Assembly (NCBI GenBank): GCA_963726755.1
Contig: CAVSDB010000001.1
Coordinates: 1,178,001 to 1,242,000 of the forward strand
DNA length: 64,000 nucleotides
Reading direction: 5' to 3'
Origin: DATKIY01 sp963726755
GTDB taxonomy: Bacteria > Actinomycetota > Actinomycetes > JAHEKZ01
The position numbers were made by a program, and so were the translations under genes. Shown piece by piece: positions 26,225-35,114 of the stretch (the stretch's first letter is position 1; every line of letters starts with the position of its first letter). The notes beneath the pieces are model-generated. The model searched no databases and was not told the DNA's origin. It saw only the letters and a list, made by a program, of their open reading frames with translations.

Positions 26225-26245
26225 TTCGATAGTACGCCTATCGAA
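26225..26245. promoter_or_regulatory. Operator-like inverted repeat between tatA and the ABC exporter genes
   Basis: TTCGATAG (26225-26232) and CTATCGAA (26238-26245) are perfect 8-base arms separated by five bases. It is about 50 bases upstream of tatA and 120 bases upstream of the exporter gene. The spacing is typical of a dimeric repressor site such as TetR or GntR types; no such regulator gene is adjacent. Evidence is symmetry and location only. Confidence 0.45.
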
Positions 26246-26367
26246 CGTCAGACACGGTCACCTGGGCGGGTGAGCGTGGTCTCAGCCCCGATCCGGCGTT
26301 TTCGCGGCTTGTTTGGGGCTTCCGGGGTCTGTCGGCCCGGGCAGAACGACGACATACCGTAGGGACG

Positions 26368-28131
26368 ATGCCCCCCGAAGTTGCTGCCCGCAGGAGCAGC
26401 CTCCAGTCGCTCTGGCGCCTGCGTAGCTACGTAAGGCCGTATGCCGGGCAGATGGTGCTGATGACGGTCGCCGCAGGTCTTGCGGTCGGTGCCAGCATCG
26501 TCATCCCACTGATCATTCGTGCGGTCGTCGACGGCCCGATCGTCGACGGAGACAAGGCAGGACTCATTCCACTCGGCATCCTTGCCCTGGTTCTCGGTGT
26601 GCTCGAAGCGGGGCTGGTCTTCATTCGACGATGGGTGCAGTCCTACGCCGCACTCGGCATCGAGTCCGCGGTGCGCAACGACCTGTACGGCCACATGCAA
26701 AGCCTGTCCGTCGCGTTCCATGACCGTTGGCAGGCGGGTCAACTGCTCTCCCGCGCCACGACCGACCTGTCCATCCTGAGACGGTTCCTGTCATTCGGTC
26801 TGGTGTTCCTCGTGGTCAACATCTGTACGTTCGTTGTGGTTGTCGCATTGCTGATTCACCTGTACCTACCTTTGGGGATTCTGGTCGCGCTCTCCGCGAT
26901 CCCGTTGTTCCTGATCTCTCGTGGGCTCGCACGCGCGTATCTCACGGCGGCCCGTCAAGTACAAGACCAGCAGGGTGACCTCGCCACCTTCGTCGAAGAG
27001 TCAGCGGTTGGCGTCCGCATGATTCGGTCGTTCGGACGCCGCCAGCACGTCGGAGAGACGTTCCGCGGCTCCGCCCGCACCTTGCACGACTCCGCCGTTC
27101 ACAAGTCAGTGCTGGTTGCTCGCTTCTGGTCGCTCCTTGATCTCGTGCCTAGTTTGACTCTGGGCGCGACGTTGCTCTTCGGCGCCCTCGCCGTCACGCA
27201 AGATGCGATGACACTTGGCGACCTCGTGGCGTTTGTCTCGCTGATGCTCATGCTTGTGTGGCCCATCCAATCGTTGGGCTGGATCATGGCCAACGGACAG
27301 GAAGCGATGACCGCTGCTGACCGCATCTACGAAGTCCTTGACACCCCGGCCACGATCATCGACAGGCCAACCGCCCGAGCCCTCTCGAACACGCGCGGGC
27401 TCGTGCGCTTTGAGAACGTCGAGTTCGCCTATAGCGACCAATCGTCGATCCTGCATTCAGTCAACTTCGAAGTGCTGCCCGGTGAGACCCTGGCAATCGT
27501 CGGTATCACCGGTAGCGGTAAGACGACACTCACCTCGCTTGTGCCACGCCTCTACGACGTAACGGCGGGCCGCATCACCATCGACGGTGTCGATATTCGC
27601 GACATCAAACTGGCATCACTCCGTGGGGTCGTTGCAACAGCGTTCGAGGACGCCACGCTCTTCTCTGCGAGCGTGCGAGAGAACCTGACGCTGGGCTATC
27701 CGGATGCGACCGATGCCGACATTGCTCAGGCACTGAACATCGCGCAAGCGGAGTTCGTCTACGACCTACCGTGGGGATTAGAAACCAGGATCGGTGAACA
27801 AGGTCTTTCGCTGTCCGGTGGTCAGCGACAACGGCTCGCTCTGGCGCGTGCAGTGGTGAGTAAGCCAGCAATCTTGGTCTTGGACGACCCACTTTCGGCA
27901 CTAGACGTCCACACCGAGTCGCTAGTCGAACGGGCCCTGCGTCGTGTCTTGTCCGACACGACGGCATTGCTCGTCGTGCACCGACCCTCCACGGTAGCGC
28001 TGGCGGACCGGGTGGCGTTGCTCGAAGACGGCACGATCCGCGCGGTCGGCACGCACTCAGAGCTGATGGCGTCTGAACCCTCTTACCGGGCAGTGCTCTC
28101 ACAGCGGGCCGAGGCGGTGGAGGCATCATGA
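26368..28131 (+). CDS. ABC exporter half-transporter, degenerate-site subunit
   Basis: The 587-residue protein has an N-terminal six-helix exporter domain (to about residue 310) and an ATPase domain. Walker A is GITGSGKTT and the signature is LSGGQRQR. Walker B reads VLDDPLSALD, with Asp where the catalytic Glu normally sits, and the Q-loop Gln appears to be Glu (TAFEDATLF). These changes define the non-catalytic partner of heterodimeric exporters such as TM287/288 or BmrCD. Its stop overlaps the start of the second subunit as ATGA. Substrate unknown: drugs, lipids or peptides are all possible. Confidence 0.88.
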   Translation: MPPEVAARRSSLQSLWRLRSYVRPYAGQMVLMTVAAGLAVGASIVIPLIIRAVVDGPIVDGDKAGLIPLGILALVLGVLEAGLVFIRRWVQSYAALGIESAVRNDLYGHMQSLSVAFHDRWQAGQLLSRATTDLSILRRFLSFGLVFLVVNICTFVVVVALLIHLYLPLGILVALSAIPLFLISRGLARAYLTAARQVQDQQGDLATFVEESAVGVRMIRSFGRRQHVGETFRGSARTLHDSAVHKSVLVARFWSLLDLVPSLTLGATLLFGALAVTQDAMTLGDLVAFVSLMLMLVWPIQSLGWIMANGQEAMTAADRIYEVLDTPATIIDRPTARALSNTRGLVRFENVEFAYSDQSSILHSVNFEVLPGETLAIVGITGSGKTTLTSLVPRLYDVTAGRITIDGVDIRDIKLASLRGVVATAFEDATLFSASVRENLTLGYPDATDADIAQALNIAQAEFVYDLPWGLETRIGEQGLSLSGGQRQRLALARAVVSKPAILVLDDPLSALDVHTESLVERALRRVLSDTTALLVVHRPSTVALADRVALLEDGTIRAVGTHSELMASEPSYRAVLSQRAEAVEAS

Positions 28132-29988
28132 CAACCACGCCTTCCAGCCCTGCAGCCGATCCGGCCGCTGAGTCAGATCAGCCAACGTGGCGAGGAAAGT
28201 CAGAACAAGAGTCCGATATCGAGACTGTCGAGCTCTCCGCAGCTCTGCGCGGCCGAAGCCGTCGGTTGTTGGGCCTGTTGCTGCGACCCCACAAGCGGGC
28301 GCTGTGGTGGGCGATCGCCTTGCTGCTTGTCCAAAACGCGGCCGCGATGGCTGGCCCCTACCTGGTCATGGTAGGTATCGACCGCGGGATCCCACCCATC
28401 GATGATTCGGGCGACCCAACCGTTCTCATCATCGTTACTGGCGCGTTCGTCTTGGCCGCTCTCACCGAGTACGTGACGAAACGTTCGTTTTTGATGTCGA
28501 GCGGACGCGATCGGGCAGGCAGTGCTGTATGACCTGCGCACCCGGGTGTACGACCACTTCCAGCGGCTCTCCCCTGCGTTCCACGAGCGATACACCTCCG
28601 GACGCGTGATCTCGCGACTCACCAGCGATGTCGACGCACTGGGTGAGCTGATCGACGGTGGCATCGACGACCTTGTGCTCGCGGGACTTTCTGTTATCTC
28701 CGTAGGCGTGATTCTGCTCTTCATGGATCTCCCGATGGGCCTGCTGACCCTGTGCTCCTTTCCCTTCCTGATCTGGATCTCACGCTGGTTTCAACGCAAC
28801 TCCGCAGTCGCATACCGCCGCACCCGCGAGACGGTGGCGCTCGTCATCGTGCATTTCGTGGAGTCGCTCAGCGGCATCCGTGCCGTGCAGGCGTTCCGCC
28901 GCGAAGGCCGCAACCAGGAAATCTTCGAAGAGCTCAACAACGACTTTCGTCTCGCCAACGAACGAGCGTTCAAGCTGATTGCGATTTTCGCGCCCGGAAT
29001 CAAACTCATCGGCAACATCACGATTGCCGCCGTGCTTGTTTACGGTGGCTACCGCGTGATGGACGGGGCGGTCGAAGTGGGTGTGCTCGCTGCTTTCCTG
29101 CTGTACCTACGCCGATTCTTCGAACCCATGCAAGAACTCTCGATGTTCTACAACTCGCTGCAGTCCGCCACCGCAGCGCTCGAGAAGCTTTCCGGCGTCC
29201 TGGAGGAGACACCTACGGTCGCCGAGCCGGTGGATACTGTTCCGCTCGAGGCGGCCGAAGGTAGCGTCGACCTCGACAAGGTCACTTTTGCGTACCGTGA
29301 AGCAGTCGTTCTGCCCGAGCTGGACTTGCACATTCCAGCGGGGCAAACGGTTGCCATGGTCGGTGCAACCGGAGCCGGCAAGACGACAATCGCACGATTG
29401 ATCTCCCGCTTCTACGACCCTGTGGATGGCGCGGTACGCCTCGACGGAATCGACATTCGTGAGCTAGCCGAAGAGGACTTACGACGAGCTGTCGTCATGG
29501 TCACCCAGGAGAACTTTCTGTTCGCCGACACGGTCGCCGAGAACATCAGGTTCGGTCGCCCGTCAGCAAGCGACCGGGCCGTCGAGGACGCGGCCCGCGC
29601 GATCGGCGCGCACGACTTCATCACAGCGCTGCCTGACAGCTACGACACCGACGTTGGCAAGCGTGGCGGACGGCTATCGGCTGGGCAACGTCAGCTTGTC
29701 GCGTTCGCCAGAGCCTTCCTAGCTGATCCCGCTGTACTGATCCTTGACGAGGCGACGTCGTCACTCGACATCCCCAGCGAGCGCCTGGTGCAGCGTGCCC
29801 TCCGCACGATCCTCGCCGACCGTACCGCCGTCATCATCGCGCACCGCTTGTCGACGGTCGAGATCGCAGACCGCGTTGTTGTTCTGGAGTCCGGGCGGAT
29901 CGTCGAGGATGGCACCCCCGACCAGCTCCTTCAGACCGAAGGTGGTTACACCAGGCTCCACAAAGCCTGGGCGGCATCCTTGGTCTAG
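28128..29988 (+). CDS. ABC exporter half-transporter, catalytic subunit (frameshifted in this sequence)
   Basis: The N-terminal 127 or so residues run in one frame to a stop near 28530. The remaining exporter domain and ATPase continue in the next frame from about 28510. Removing the G at 28509 restores a continuous reading through SSGR-IGQAVLYDLRTRV. The repaired protein is about 619 residues. Its ATPase has GATGAGKTT, MVTQENFLF (normal Q-loop), LILDEATSSLD with catalytic Glu, and a signature changed to LSAGQRQL. That altered signature would pair with the degenerate Walker site of the partner, so the two subunits fit together as a heterodimer with one active ATP site. The single +1 shift is likely an assembly error. 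Confidence 0.87.
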
Positions 29989-29993
29989 GCAGG

Positions 29994-30326
29994 TCAGGCG
30001 TTTGACGACGAGATCAGCGAGGTCGGCACGTAGTCGTGTCGGTCAAGCCAAAGCGCGAAGTCCAAGATTTCGTCATAGCTGATGGTGGCGCCAAAGTGCT
30101 CCTCCATCGCCTCTGCCGGAATGTGCCAAGGAGTGATGGTTACCCCCCCGGACTTCAGCAGCGACACGATCTCGCTGTCGGCCGGTTTACGCACCTCGTC
30201 AGCGCAATTTGGGCACTGAAATGCGTAGTACGACCACTCGGACCGGTTGCAGACCACAAGACGCATCTGCTCCGGCGTTAGCTCGACGTCCCCACACATC
30301 GGGCACGAAGCCTTGATGGTTGTCAT
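29994..30326 (-). CDS. Small zinc-ribbon protein of unknown function
   Basis: The 110-residue protein opens with two cysteine pairs (CPMC at residues 8-11, CPNC near residue 39), a likely zinc ribbon, followed by an acidic helical part (ISYDEILDFALWLD). I do not recognise a named family. It converges on the ABC exporter gene with only five bases between stops and lies downstream of pafC on the same strand. Its ribosome-binding site GGGGAGG is inside a predicted stem (see 30332-30375), so its translation may be controlled. Confidence 0.7.
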   Translation of the reverse strand: MTTIKASCPMCGDVELTPEQMRLVVCNRSEWSYYAFQCPNCADEVRKPADSEIVSLLKSGGVTITPWHIPAEAMEEHFGATISYDEILDFALWLDRHDYVPTSLISSSNA

Positions 30327-30331
30327 GACCC

Positions 30332-30375
30332 GCCCCTCCCCTTAACCGATAGGAGGGGCTTCGGCAGCGAAGCCC
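30332..30375 (-). promoter_or_regulatory. Two mutually exclusive hairpins covering a Shine-Dalgarno site
   Basis: In the RNA of the minus strand, stem 1 is GGGCTTCG (30375-30368) with CGAAGCCC (30363-30356), perfect over eight pairs with a four-base loop. Stem 2 is GCCCCTCC (30359-30352) with GGAGGGGC (30339-30332). Stem 2 buries the Shine-Dalgarno GGAGG, which lies eight bases before the ATG of the zinc-ribbon gene. Stems 1 and 2 share GCCC and cannot form together. This is the geometry of a translational on/off switch; no known riboswitch class is recognisable. GC-rich chance pairing remains possible. Confidence 0.5.
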
Positions 30376-30446
30376 GGGATCTTGACTGACCAGACGCGAC
30401 ATGCACCCGAGCGAGACGTTGTTCGTCCGCGCATCACCCAGTTGGA

Positions 30447-31412
30447 CTAACCGACGTCGTCGTATGCCGCCAAAGCATGATTCACGGATTCGACGACTTC
30501 CGCAGCCAGATCTGGCGGATCGATCACCCTTGCGGAGCCGCCTAGCCTCAACAGCAAACGAACCGCCCACGACCTGTCTCCGATGGGCAGCGCCACCACT
30601 CGGGTGCCGTCGGGCTCGTCGCTAAGAACCTCGCTGCGGTAGGCGTCAGCCACCCAGAAGGCGCTGCGGTCCAGCGCCACGGTGACGGTGAGGGCCGCCT
30701 CCTTGGGCGAGAACGCCCCATCGTCAAGGTTGCGAAGTGATGCGTCTGCCGGCGGATCAGCCGCGACGTCCAGGACCTTAAGGTCTTCGACTCGATCGAG
30801 CCGAAACAATCTGACGTCCTCTGCGAGGTGGCACCAGGCTTCGAGGTAGGTGCGACCCTCGACCACGATGATGCGCAGCGGGTCAACGTCGCGTTCAGTG
30901 ACGGCATCACGGGCAGGCACGTAGTACCTCAGGTGGACCTGACGGCCGTCCGCCAACGCCTGACGCAGGGAGGCTGCCAGCTGCGGCTCTCCTTCGATGT
31001 CCACGACCACTCGCCGACCGGCATCTGCCGCGTCCCCAGCCGCGCGCTCAAGCTTGGCGACAGCGCGGTCCAGGGCGTCATGCTCCTGAGGGCCAGGGAC
31101 GTTGGACAGCGCCCGTAGTCCCACCAGAAGCGCGGCAGCCTCGTCCGGGGCAAGTTTCAGCGGTCTGGCGATGGCGTCCGCGTTGCTCACCGTGATGCTG
31201 TCACCTTCGAGGCTGACGTCGATCAAGTCATCGGGCAGGTGTCCGGGAAGTCCGCACACGAACGCCAACTCAAGGTCCTTGCGCAACTGACCTTCGCTGA
31301 CGCCGAACTCCTCGGCAGCCGCCTGGACCGAGACTCCTGGCCGGGCAAGCAGCCACGGGATCAGGGACAGCAGCCGGCCGAGTTGAACGACCGCCCCACC
31401 TGGCGCGCTCAT
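30447..31412 (-). CDS. pafC: WYL-domain transcriptional regulator PafC
   Basis: PafC pairs with PafB to activate the LexA-independent DNA-damage response in actinobacteria. The 321-residue protein has an N-terminal winged helix (residues 8-60, EEFGVSEGQLRKDLEL), a WYL domain that senses nucleic acid, and a C-terminal WCX extension. It starts in the pafB stop (ATGA) as usual. In mycobacteria pafA-pafB-pafC-tatA are contiguous. Here a plus-strand ABC exporter pair and a zinc-ribbon gene lie between pafC and tatA, and DUF3866 plus two FKBP genes lie between pafB and pafA. Confidence 0.92.
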   Translation of the reverse strand: MSAPGGAVVQLGRLLSLIPWLLARPGVSVQAAAEEFGVSEGQLRKDLELAFVCGLPGHLPDDLIDVSLEGDSITVSNADAIARPLKLAPDEAAALLVGLRALSNVPGPQEHDALDRAVAKLERAAGDAADAGRRVVVDIEGEPQLAASLRQALADGRQVHLRYYVPARDAVTERDVDPLRIIVVEGRTYLEAWCHLAEDVRLFRLDRVEDLKVLDVAADPPADASLRNLDDGAFSPKEAALTVTVALDRSAFWVADAYRSEVLSDEPDGTRVVALPIGDRSWAVRLLLRLGGSARVIDPPDLAAEVVESVNHALAAYDDVG

Positions 31413-32380
31413 GAGTTCGCCCCTGCTCCGGCCAGCACGAGTTGCAGTCGGCGAATCACGGCAGCCCGAACTTCGGGAGGCCCGAGCGCGACCGCGTCCG
31501 CGCCGTAACCGCAGACCTCGGCTGCCAACGATTCAGAGTCTCCGAAACCGATTTCGATTGTCGTCCAGTCGCCGGCCTCCTCCAGCACGGTCGATCGCCG
31601 GCGCAGCGGGAGCGCACGACCATTGCGAACGCGCAGTCTGGCGACATCTCGAGTAACGGACGGCGCAAGGCTGGCGACTTGGCCCGACAGGTCGACGTCT
31701 GGCGGCACCTCAACTGTTCCCACTGGACCGGTGTACTCAACCGATCCGATGACGCGCGACAGCCGGAAGATTCTGGTCGCATTGCGGTCAGTGTCGTGAC
31801 CGACGACATACCAGCGGCCGTGCCAAGAGACGACGCCCCACGGCTCCACGTGCCGAGTGGCGGCTGCCACGTCGCCTGGACCTGCGTACTCGAAACTGAC
31901 CGGACGACGATCTCGAGCAGCTGTATAGAGGGGGGTAAACGCGGCTTCGTTGGCACCGACTCGCGGTTCGATCACCGACAACGCCGCGGAGTCGACGTCC
32001 ACGCCCGCTGCCTCGAGTTTCAGGACGGCAGAGGTGGCGGCGTCGGCCAGCGTCGCCTGCTGCCACATCCGCGCCGCAAGGCCCAAGACGGCCAGTTCTT
32101 GAGGGTCGAAGGTCACCTCGGGAAGGGCGTACGAGTCGCGAGGAATCCGGTAGCCCACCTCGTCCTCGAACAAGATCTCGTTGCTGCCGGTCTCGATCGG
32201 GATGCCCATCTCGCGCAGATCGTCCTTGTCGCGTTCGAACATCCGCTCGAAGGCCTCGTCACTGCCGGACTCGGCGTACTGGGGCACAGCAGTCCTGATC
32301 TGCTCGCGGCTGACGTACCGCCGAGATGCGAGCAGGCAAATGACCAGGTTCAACAATCGCTCGGTGCGCTGCGTGGACAT
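31409..32380 (-). CDS. pafB: WYL-domain transcriptional regulator PafB
   Basis: PafB is the partner of PafC in the mitomycin-inducible regulator PafBC. From ATG 32380 the protein is 323 residues: an N-terminal winged helix (LLNLVICLLASRRYVSREQI), a middle WYL domain with the HGRWYVVGHD strand, and a C-terminal WCX part. I chose 32380 over an in-frame ATG 105 bases upstream, because GGAAGGGGG precedes it and the longer version would run into the divergent DUF3866 gene. It is coupled to pafC by ATGA. Confidence 0.93.
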   Translation of the reverse strand: MSTQRTERLLNLVICLLASRRYVSREQIRTAVPQYAESGSDEAFERMFERDKDDLREMGIPIETGSNEILFEDEVGYRIPRDSYALPEVTFDPQELAVLGLAARMWQQATLADAATSAVLKLEAAGVDVDSAALSVIEPRVGANEAAFTPLYTAARDRRPVSFEYAGPGDVAAATRHVEPWGVVSWHGRWYVVGHDTDRNATRIFRLSRVIGSVEYTGPVGTVEVPPDVDLSGQVASLAPSVTRDVARLRVRNGRALPLRRRSTVLEEAGDWTTIEIGFGDSESLAAEVCGYGADAVALGPPEVRAAVIRRLQLVLAGAGANS

Positions 32381-32427
32381 CGTCCCCCTTCCGCCCCCAG
32401 AACCTACCCGCTGCGTAGGGTTCGACC

Positions 32428-33501
32428 GTGATTCGGTGGCGGGACGGAGTGGTGGTCGAGCTCGGTCGAACCTGGGCCACGGCACTAGAACTGCAAGTTC
32501 GCCTCGACGAAGGAGCCACGGTCAGAGGTCTGGCATATCGCGACTTGGTGGGCACTCCCCAAGTGGGCGACCGCGTGCTGCTAAACACCACCACCCTCAA
32601 CCTCGAACTCGGCACCGGTGGGTACGCGTTCGTGGTGGCGATCCCCGACCGACTTCCCCCGGACCCGACAGGACCGGGTCACTTGGTCAAAGGCCGATAC
32701 AACCCACTGCAGTCCACCGTTCTCGGCGTTGACGAGCAGGACTCACCACATCACGAACTGCTGCGCGACGCCGGGGACCTCGACGGCATGCCGGTTGTCG
32801 TCGCCGACCTTCACTCCTCCCTACCGGCGATCGTGGCTGGGCTGCGAGCAACTCGGCCCGATGTTCAGGTGGCGTACGTCGCCACTGACGGTGGGGCGCT
32901 GCCCCTGGCGTTCTCGCAGACAGTGGTCGGGTTGAGCGACGCGGGTTGGCTCGCCGGGACCGTCACCGTGGGTCAGGCGTACGGCGGCGACCTTGAGGCC
33001 GTCACCGTGCACAACGGACTGCTGGCGGCCCGATTGGTCCATCGCGCGGACGTCGCGGTGGTGACGCAAGGACCGGGCAACCTCGGGACCGGTACCCGCT
33101 GGGGGTTCTCTGGGATCGCCGCTGGTGAAGCCGTCAACGCCGCAGCGACGCTCAAGGGACGACCGGTCGCCGCACTGCGCATCTCGCAGGCCGATTCCCG
33201 AGAGCGCCATCACGGCATCTCGCATCATTCGTTGACCGCCTACGGCGACGTCGCGCTACTGCCAGCCGACGTGGTGGTCCCACAACTCGGAGGAGCGTTC
33301 GGTCAGACGGTGGCGGACCAAGCGCAGGCGCTGGCTGGACGGCACCGGCTCGTCCAGGTATCAGTCGACGGCCTGCTGGAGGCACTCGCCGATTCCCCGG
33401 TGCCGCTGTCGACGATGCGACGCGGGCTGGCCGACGACCCCGCCGCCTTCCTCGCTGCGGCAGCCGCCGGACGTCACGCCGCCACGCTCCTCACCGACTG
33501 A
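32428..33501 (+). CDS. DUF3866 family protein
   Basis: The 357-residue product matches the DUF3866 family, widespread in actinobacteria and firmicutes and of unknown function. It begins with a small beta-rich domain (GTG start at 32428) with GDRVLLNTTTLNLELGTGG. A larger Rossmann-like domain follows, with conserved GPGNLGTGT, QADSRERHHGISHH and LPADVVVP motifs. Clustered His, Asp and Arg suggest an enzyme. It is divergent from pafB over 47 bases and ends just before the second 52-nt palindrome. Confidence 0.8.
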   Translation: MIRWRDGVVVELGRTWATALELQVRLDEGATVRGLAYRDLVGTPQVGDRVLLNTTTLNLELGTGGYAFVVAIPDRLPPDPTGPGHLVKGRYNPLQSTVLGVDEQDSPHHELLRDAGDLDGMPVVVADLHSSLPAIVAGLRATRPDVQVAYVATDGGALPLAFSQTVVGLSDAGWLAGTVTVGQAYGGDLEAVTVHNGLLAARLVHRADVAVVTQGPGNLGTGTRWGFSGIAAGEAVNAAATLKGRPVAALRISQADSRERHHGISHHSLTAYGDVALLPADVVVPQLGGAFGQTVADQAQALAGRHRLVQVSVDGLLEALADSPVPLSTMRRGLADDPAAFLAAAAAGRHAATLLTD

Positions 33502-33513
33502 GCTCGCCAAACG

Positions 33514-33565
33514 CAAGTTGCTAGGCAAAGTGGGCGCGATAGCGCCCGTCCCGCCTAGCAACTTG
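33514..33565. repeat. 52-nt palindromic repeat, copy 2
   Basis: The outer arms CAAGTTGCTAGGC (33514-33526) and GCCTAGCAACTTG (33553-33565) are perfect over 13 bases; the inner stem GGGCGC-GATA-GCGCCC is identical to copy 1 at 75-126. It lies 12 bases after the DUF3866 stop and 15 bases before the FKBP stop, again between convergent genes. Confidence 0.75.
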
Positions 33566-33580
33566 ACGAATAACGCTTGG

Positions 33581-33943
33581 CTAGCTGGTGCCGAGGAGGT
33601 CGATGACGAAGATCAGGGTCTTGCCCGAGAGGCGGTGACCGCCTCCAGCAGGTCCGTAGGCCAGGTCCGGCGGACAGATCAATTGCCGGCGTCCGCCCAC
33701 CTGCATTCCCGGAATTCCCTCTTGCCAGCCTTTGATGAGGCCGTTCAGCGGAAACGTAATCGGCTCCCCTCGGCCCCAGGACGAGTCGAACTCCTCACCG
33801 CTGTCGTACTCGACCCCTAGGTAGTGAACGGTCACCTGCGCCCCCGCAGCGGCTTCCTGGCCGTCCCCCACGGAAATGTCCGTCACAACCAGTTCTGTCG
33901 GCGCTGGGCCGTCCTGAAAGTCAATCTCTGGCTTGTCAGTCAC
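33581..33943 (-). CDS. FKBP-type peptidyl-prolyl isomerase, cytoplasmic
   Basis: The 120-residue protein is a single FKBP domain with the usual strands: VTVHYLGV, EFDSSWGRGEP, FPLNGLIKGWQEG and the C-terminal IFVIDLL. It has no signal peptide, so it should act on cytoplasmic proteins. It follows the lipoprotein FKBP gene by 15 bases on the same strand; streptomycetes have a similar FKBP pair next to pafA. Family length is normal. Confidence 0.9.
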   Translation of the reverse strand: MTDKPEIDFQDGPAPTELVVTDISVGDGQEAAAGAQVTVHYLGVEYDSGEEFDSSWGRGEPITFPLNGLIKGWQEGIPGMQVGGRRQLICPPDLAYGPAGGGHRLSGKTLIFVIDLLGTS

Positions 33944-33958
33944 TGCGGTCTCCTGTGA

Positions 33959-34978
33959 TTAGTAGGCGCCAAGAATGTCCACCGCGAAGACGAGCGTCTC
34001 CCCCGGCTTGATCGAACCGTTGCCCTGATCCCCATATCCAAGCTTGGGCGGCACCACGAGCAGCACCCGGCTCCCCACCGTCTGCCCCACCAAACCCTGG
34101 TCCCAGCCCGGAATCACTTGACCAGTACCGATCGTGGTCACAAAGGGTGCGTTACGACTCCATGACGAGTCGAATTCCTTGCCCTTACTCCACGTGACGC
34201 CCAGGTACTGGACAACCACGGTCTGGCCGGACTGCACCTTAGGACCTTTGCCTGTGACAACCGGGATCGCGATGAGTTTGGGTGGCGCCTTACCTGGGGG
34301 GACGTTGATCTCGGGCTTCTTCGGCAAGATCGACACCGCAGGCAGACTGTCGTCCTCCGTGGGCGTGGGAGTGCCGTGCGCGGTGTCGGTACCGCTGTAG
34401 GCGGCGATGAGGTCGACGACGAACACCAACGTGTCGCCAGGTTGGATAGGCCCTTGCCCGGTGTCGCCGTAAGCCAGGTCCGACGGAATGACGAGCAGGA
34501 CTCGGCTGCCTACGGTCTGCCCGATCAACCCCTTGTCCCACCCCGGGATGACAGCCCCGACGCCGATCGAGAAGCCCGCGGGAGCACCTCGGTCGAATGA
34601 ACTGTCGAACGACTTGCCGTCATCCCAGCGCACCCCGGCGTAGTTGACGATGATTGCCTGGTTGGCCTCGATCTTGGCGCCGTCGCCCTTGTGCAGGGTC
34701 TTAACCTGCAACTCGCTAGGCGGGTCGGCGGCCGGGACCGAAATCTCTGGAGTCTCGCCGAAATCGCCAGTAACCGTCGGCAGTTCACCCGCAGCCGATG
34801 ACGTGGTCTGCGTCTTCGTGTTGGTCGGAGTCGGCGCTCCACTGCTGGCAACTCTGCTCGAGCTTGGAGTCGCCGTCGTGGACGACGCCGTCCCGTCGTC
34901 GGAGTTACCGCAGGCGGCAACCGCCATCGTCACGACGCAGGCAACAGCCAGCAGGCGGGCAGAACTGGAGCGAAGCAC
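33959..34978 (-). CDS. Lipoprotein with two FKBP-type isomerase domains
   Basis: From GTG 34978, preceded by AAGGAG, the protein is 339 residues. It has a basic N-terminus, a hydrophobic stretch and a lipobox ending at C23 (AVAAC), so it should be anchored outside the membrane. A Ser/Thr/Pro-rich spacer is followed by two FKBP domains (about residues 100-190 and 240-339), both with VGSRVLLVIP or VVPP and DTLVFVVDL or ETLVFAVDI segments. It likely folds exported proteins. A longer in-frame ATG exists upstream but would bury the signal peptide. The 136 bases upstream to pafA hold no clear element. Confidence 0.88.
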   Translation of the reverse strand: MLRSSSARLLAVACVVTMAVAACGNSDDGTASSTTATPSSSRVASSGAPTPTNTKTQTTSSAAGELPTVTGDFGETPEISVPAADPPSELQVKTLHKGDGAKIEANQAIIVNYAGVRWDDGKSFDSSFDRGAPAGFSIGVGAVIPGWDKGLIGQTVGSRVLLVIPSDLAYGDTGQGPIQPGDTLVFVVDLIAAYSGTDTAHGTPTPTEDDSLPAVSILPKKPEINVPPGKAPPKLIAIPVVTGKGPKVQSGQTVVVQYLGVTWSKGKEFDSSWSRNAPFVTTIGTGQVIPGWDQGLVGQTVGSRVLLVVPPKLGYGDQGNGSIKPGETLVFAVDILGAY

Positions 34979-35114
34979 TGGGCACTCCTTGGGACGTGAA
35001 TTTGAGGGTCGCGGACCAACCACGCAGCCCCCCGGTTGTGCCGCCGAGAAAGGCAGTCGCACTAGCGTAAGGCCTGGCTAGCGCAGGTCTGGACTCTCGC
35101 GCGTCCCCGGCGCG

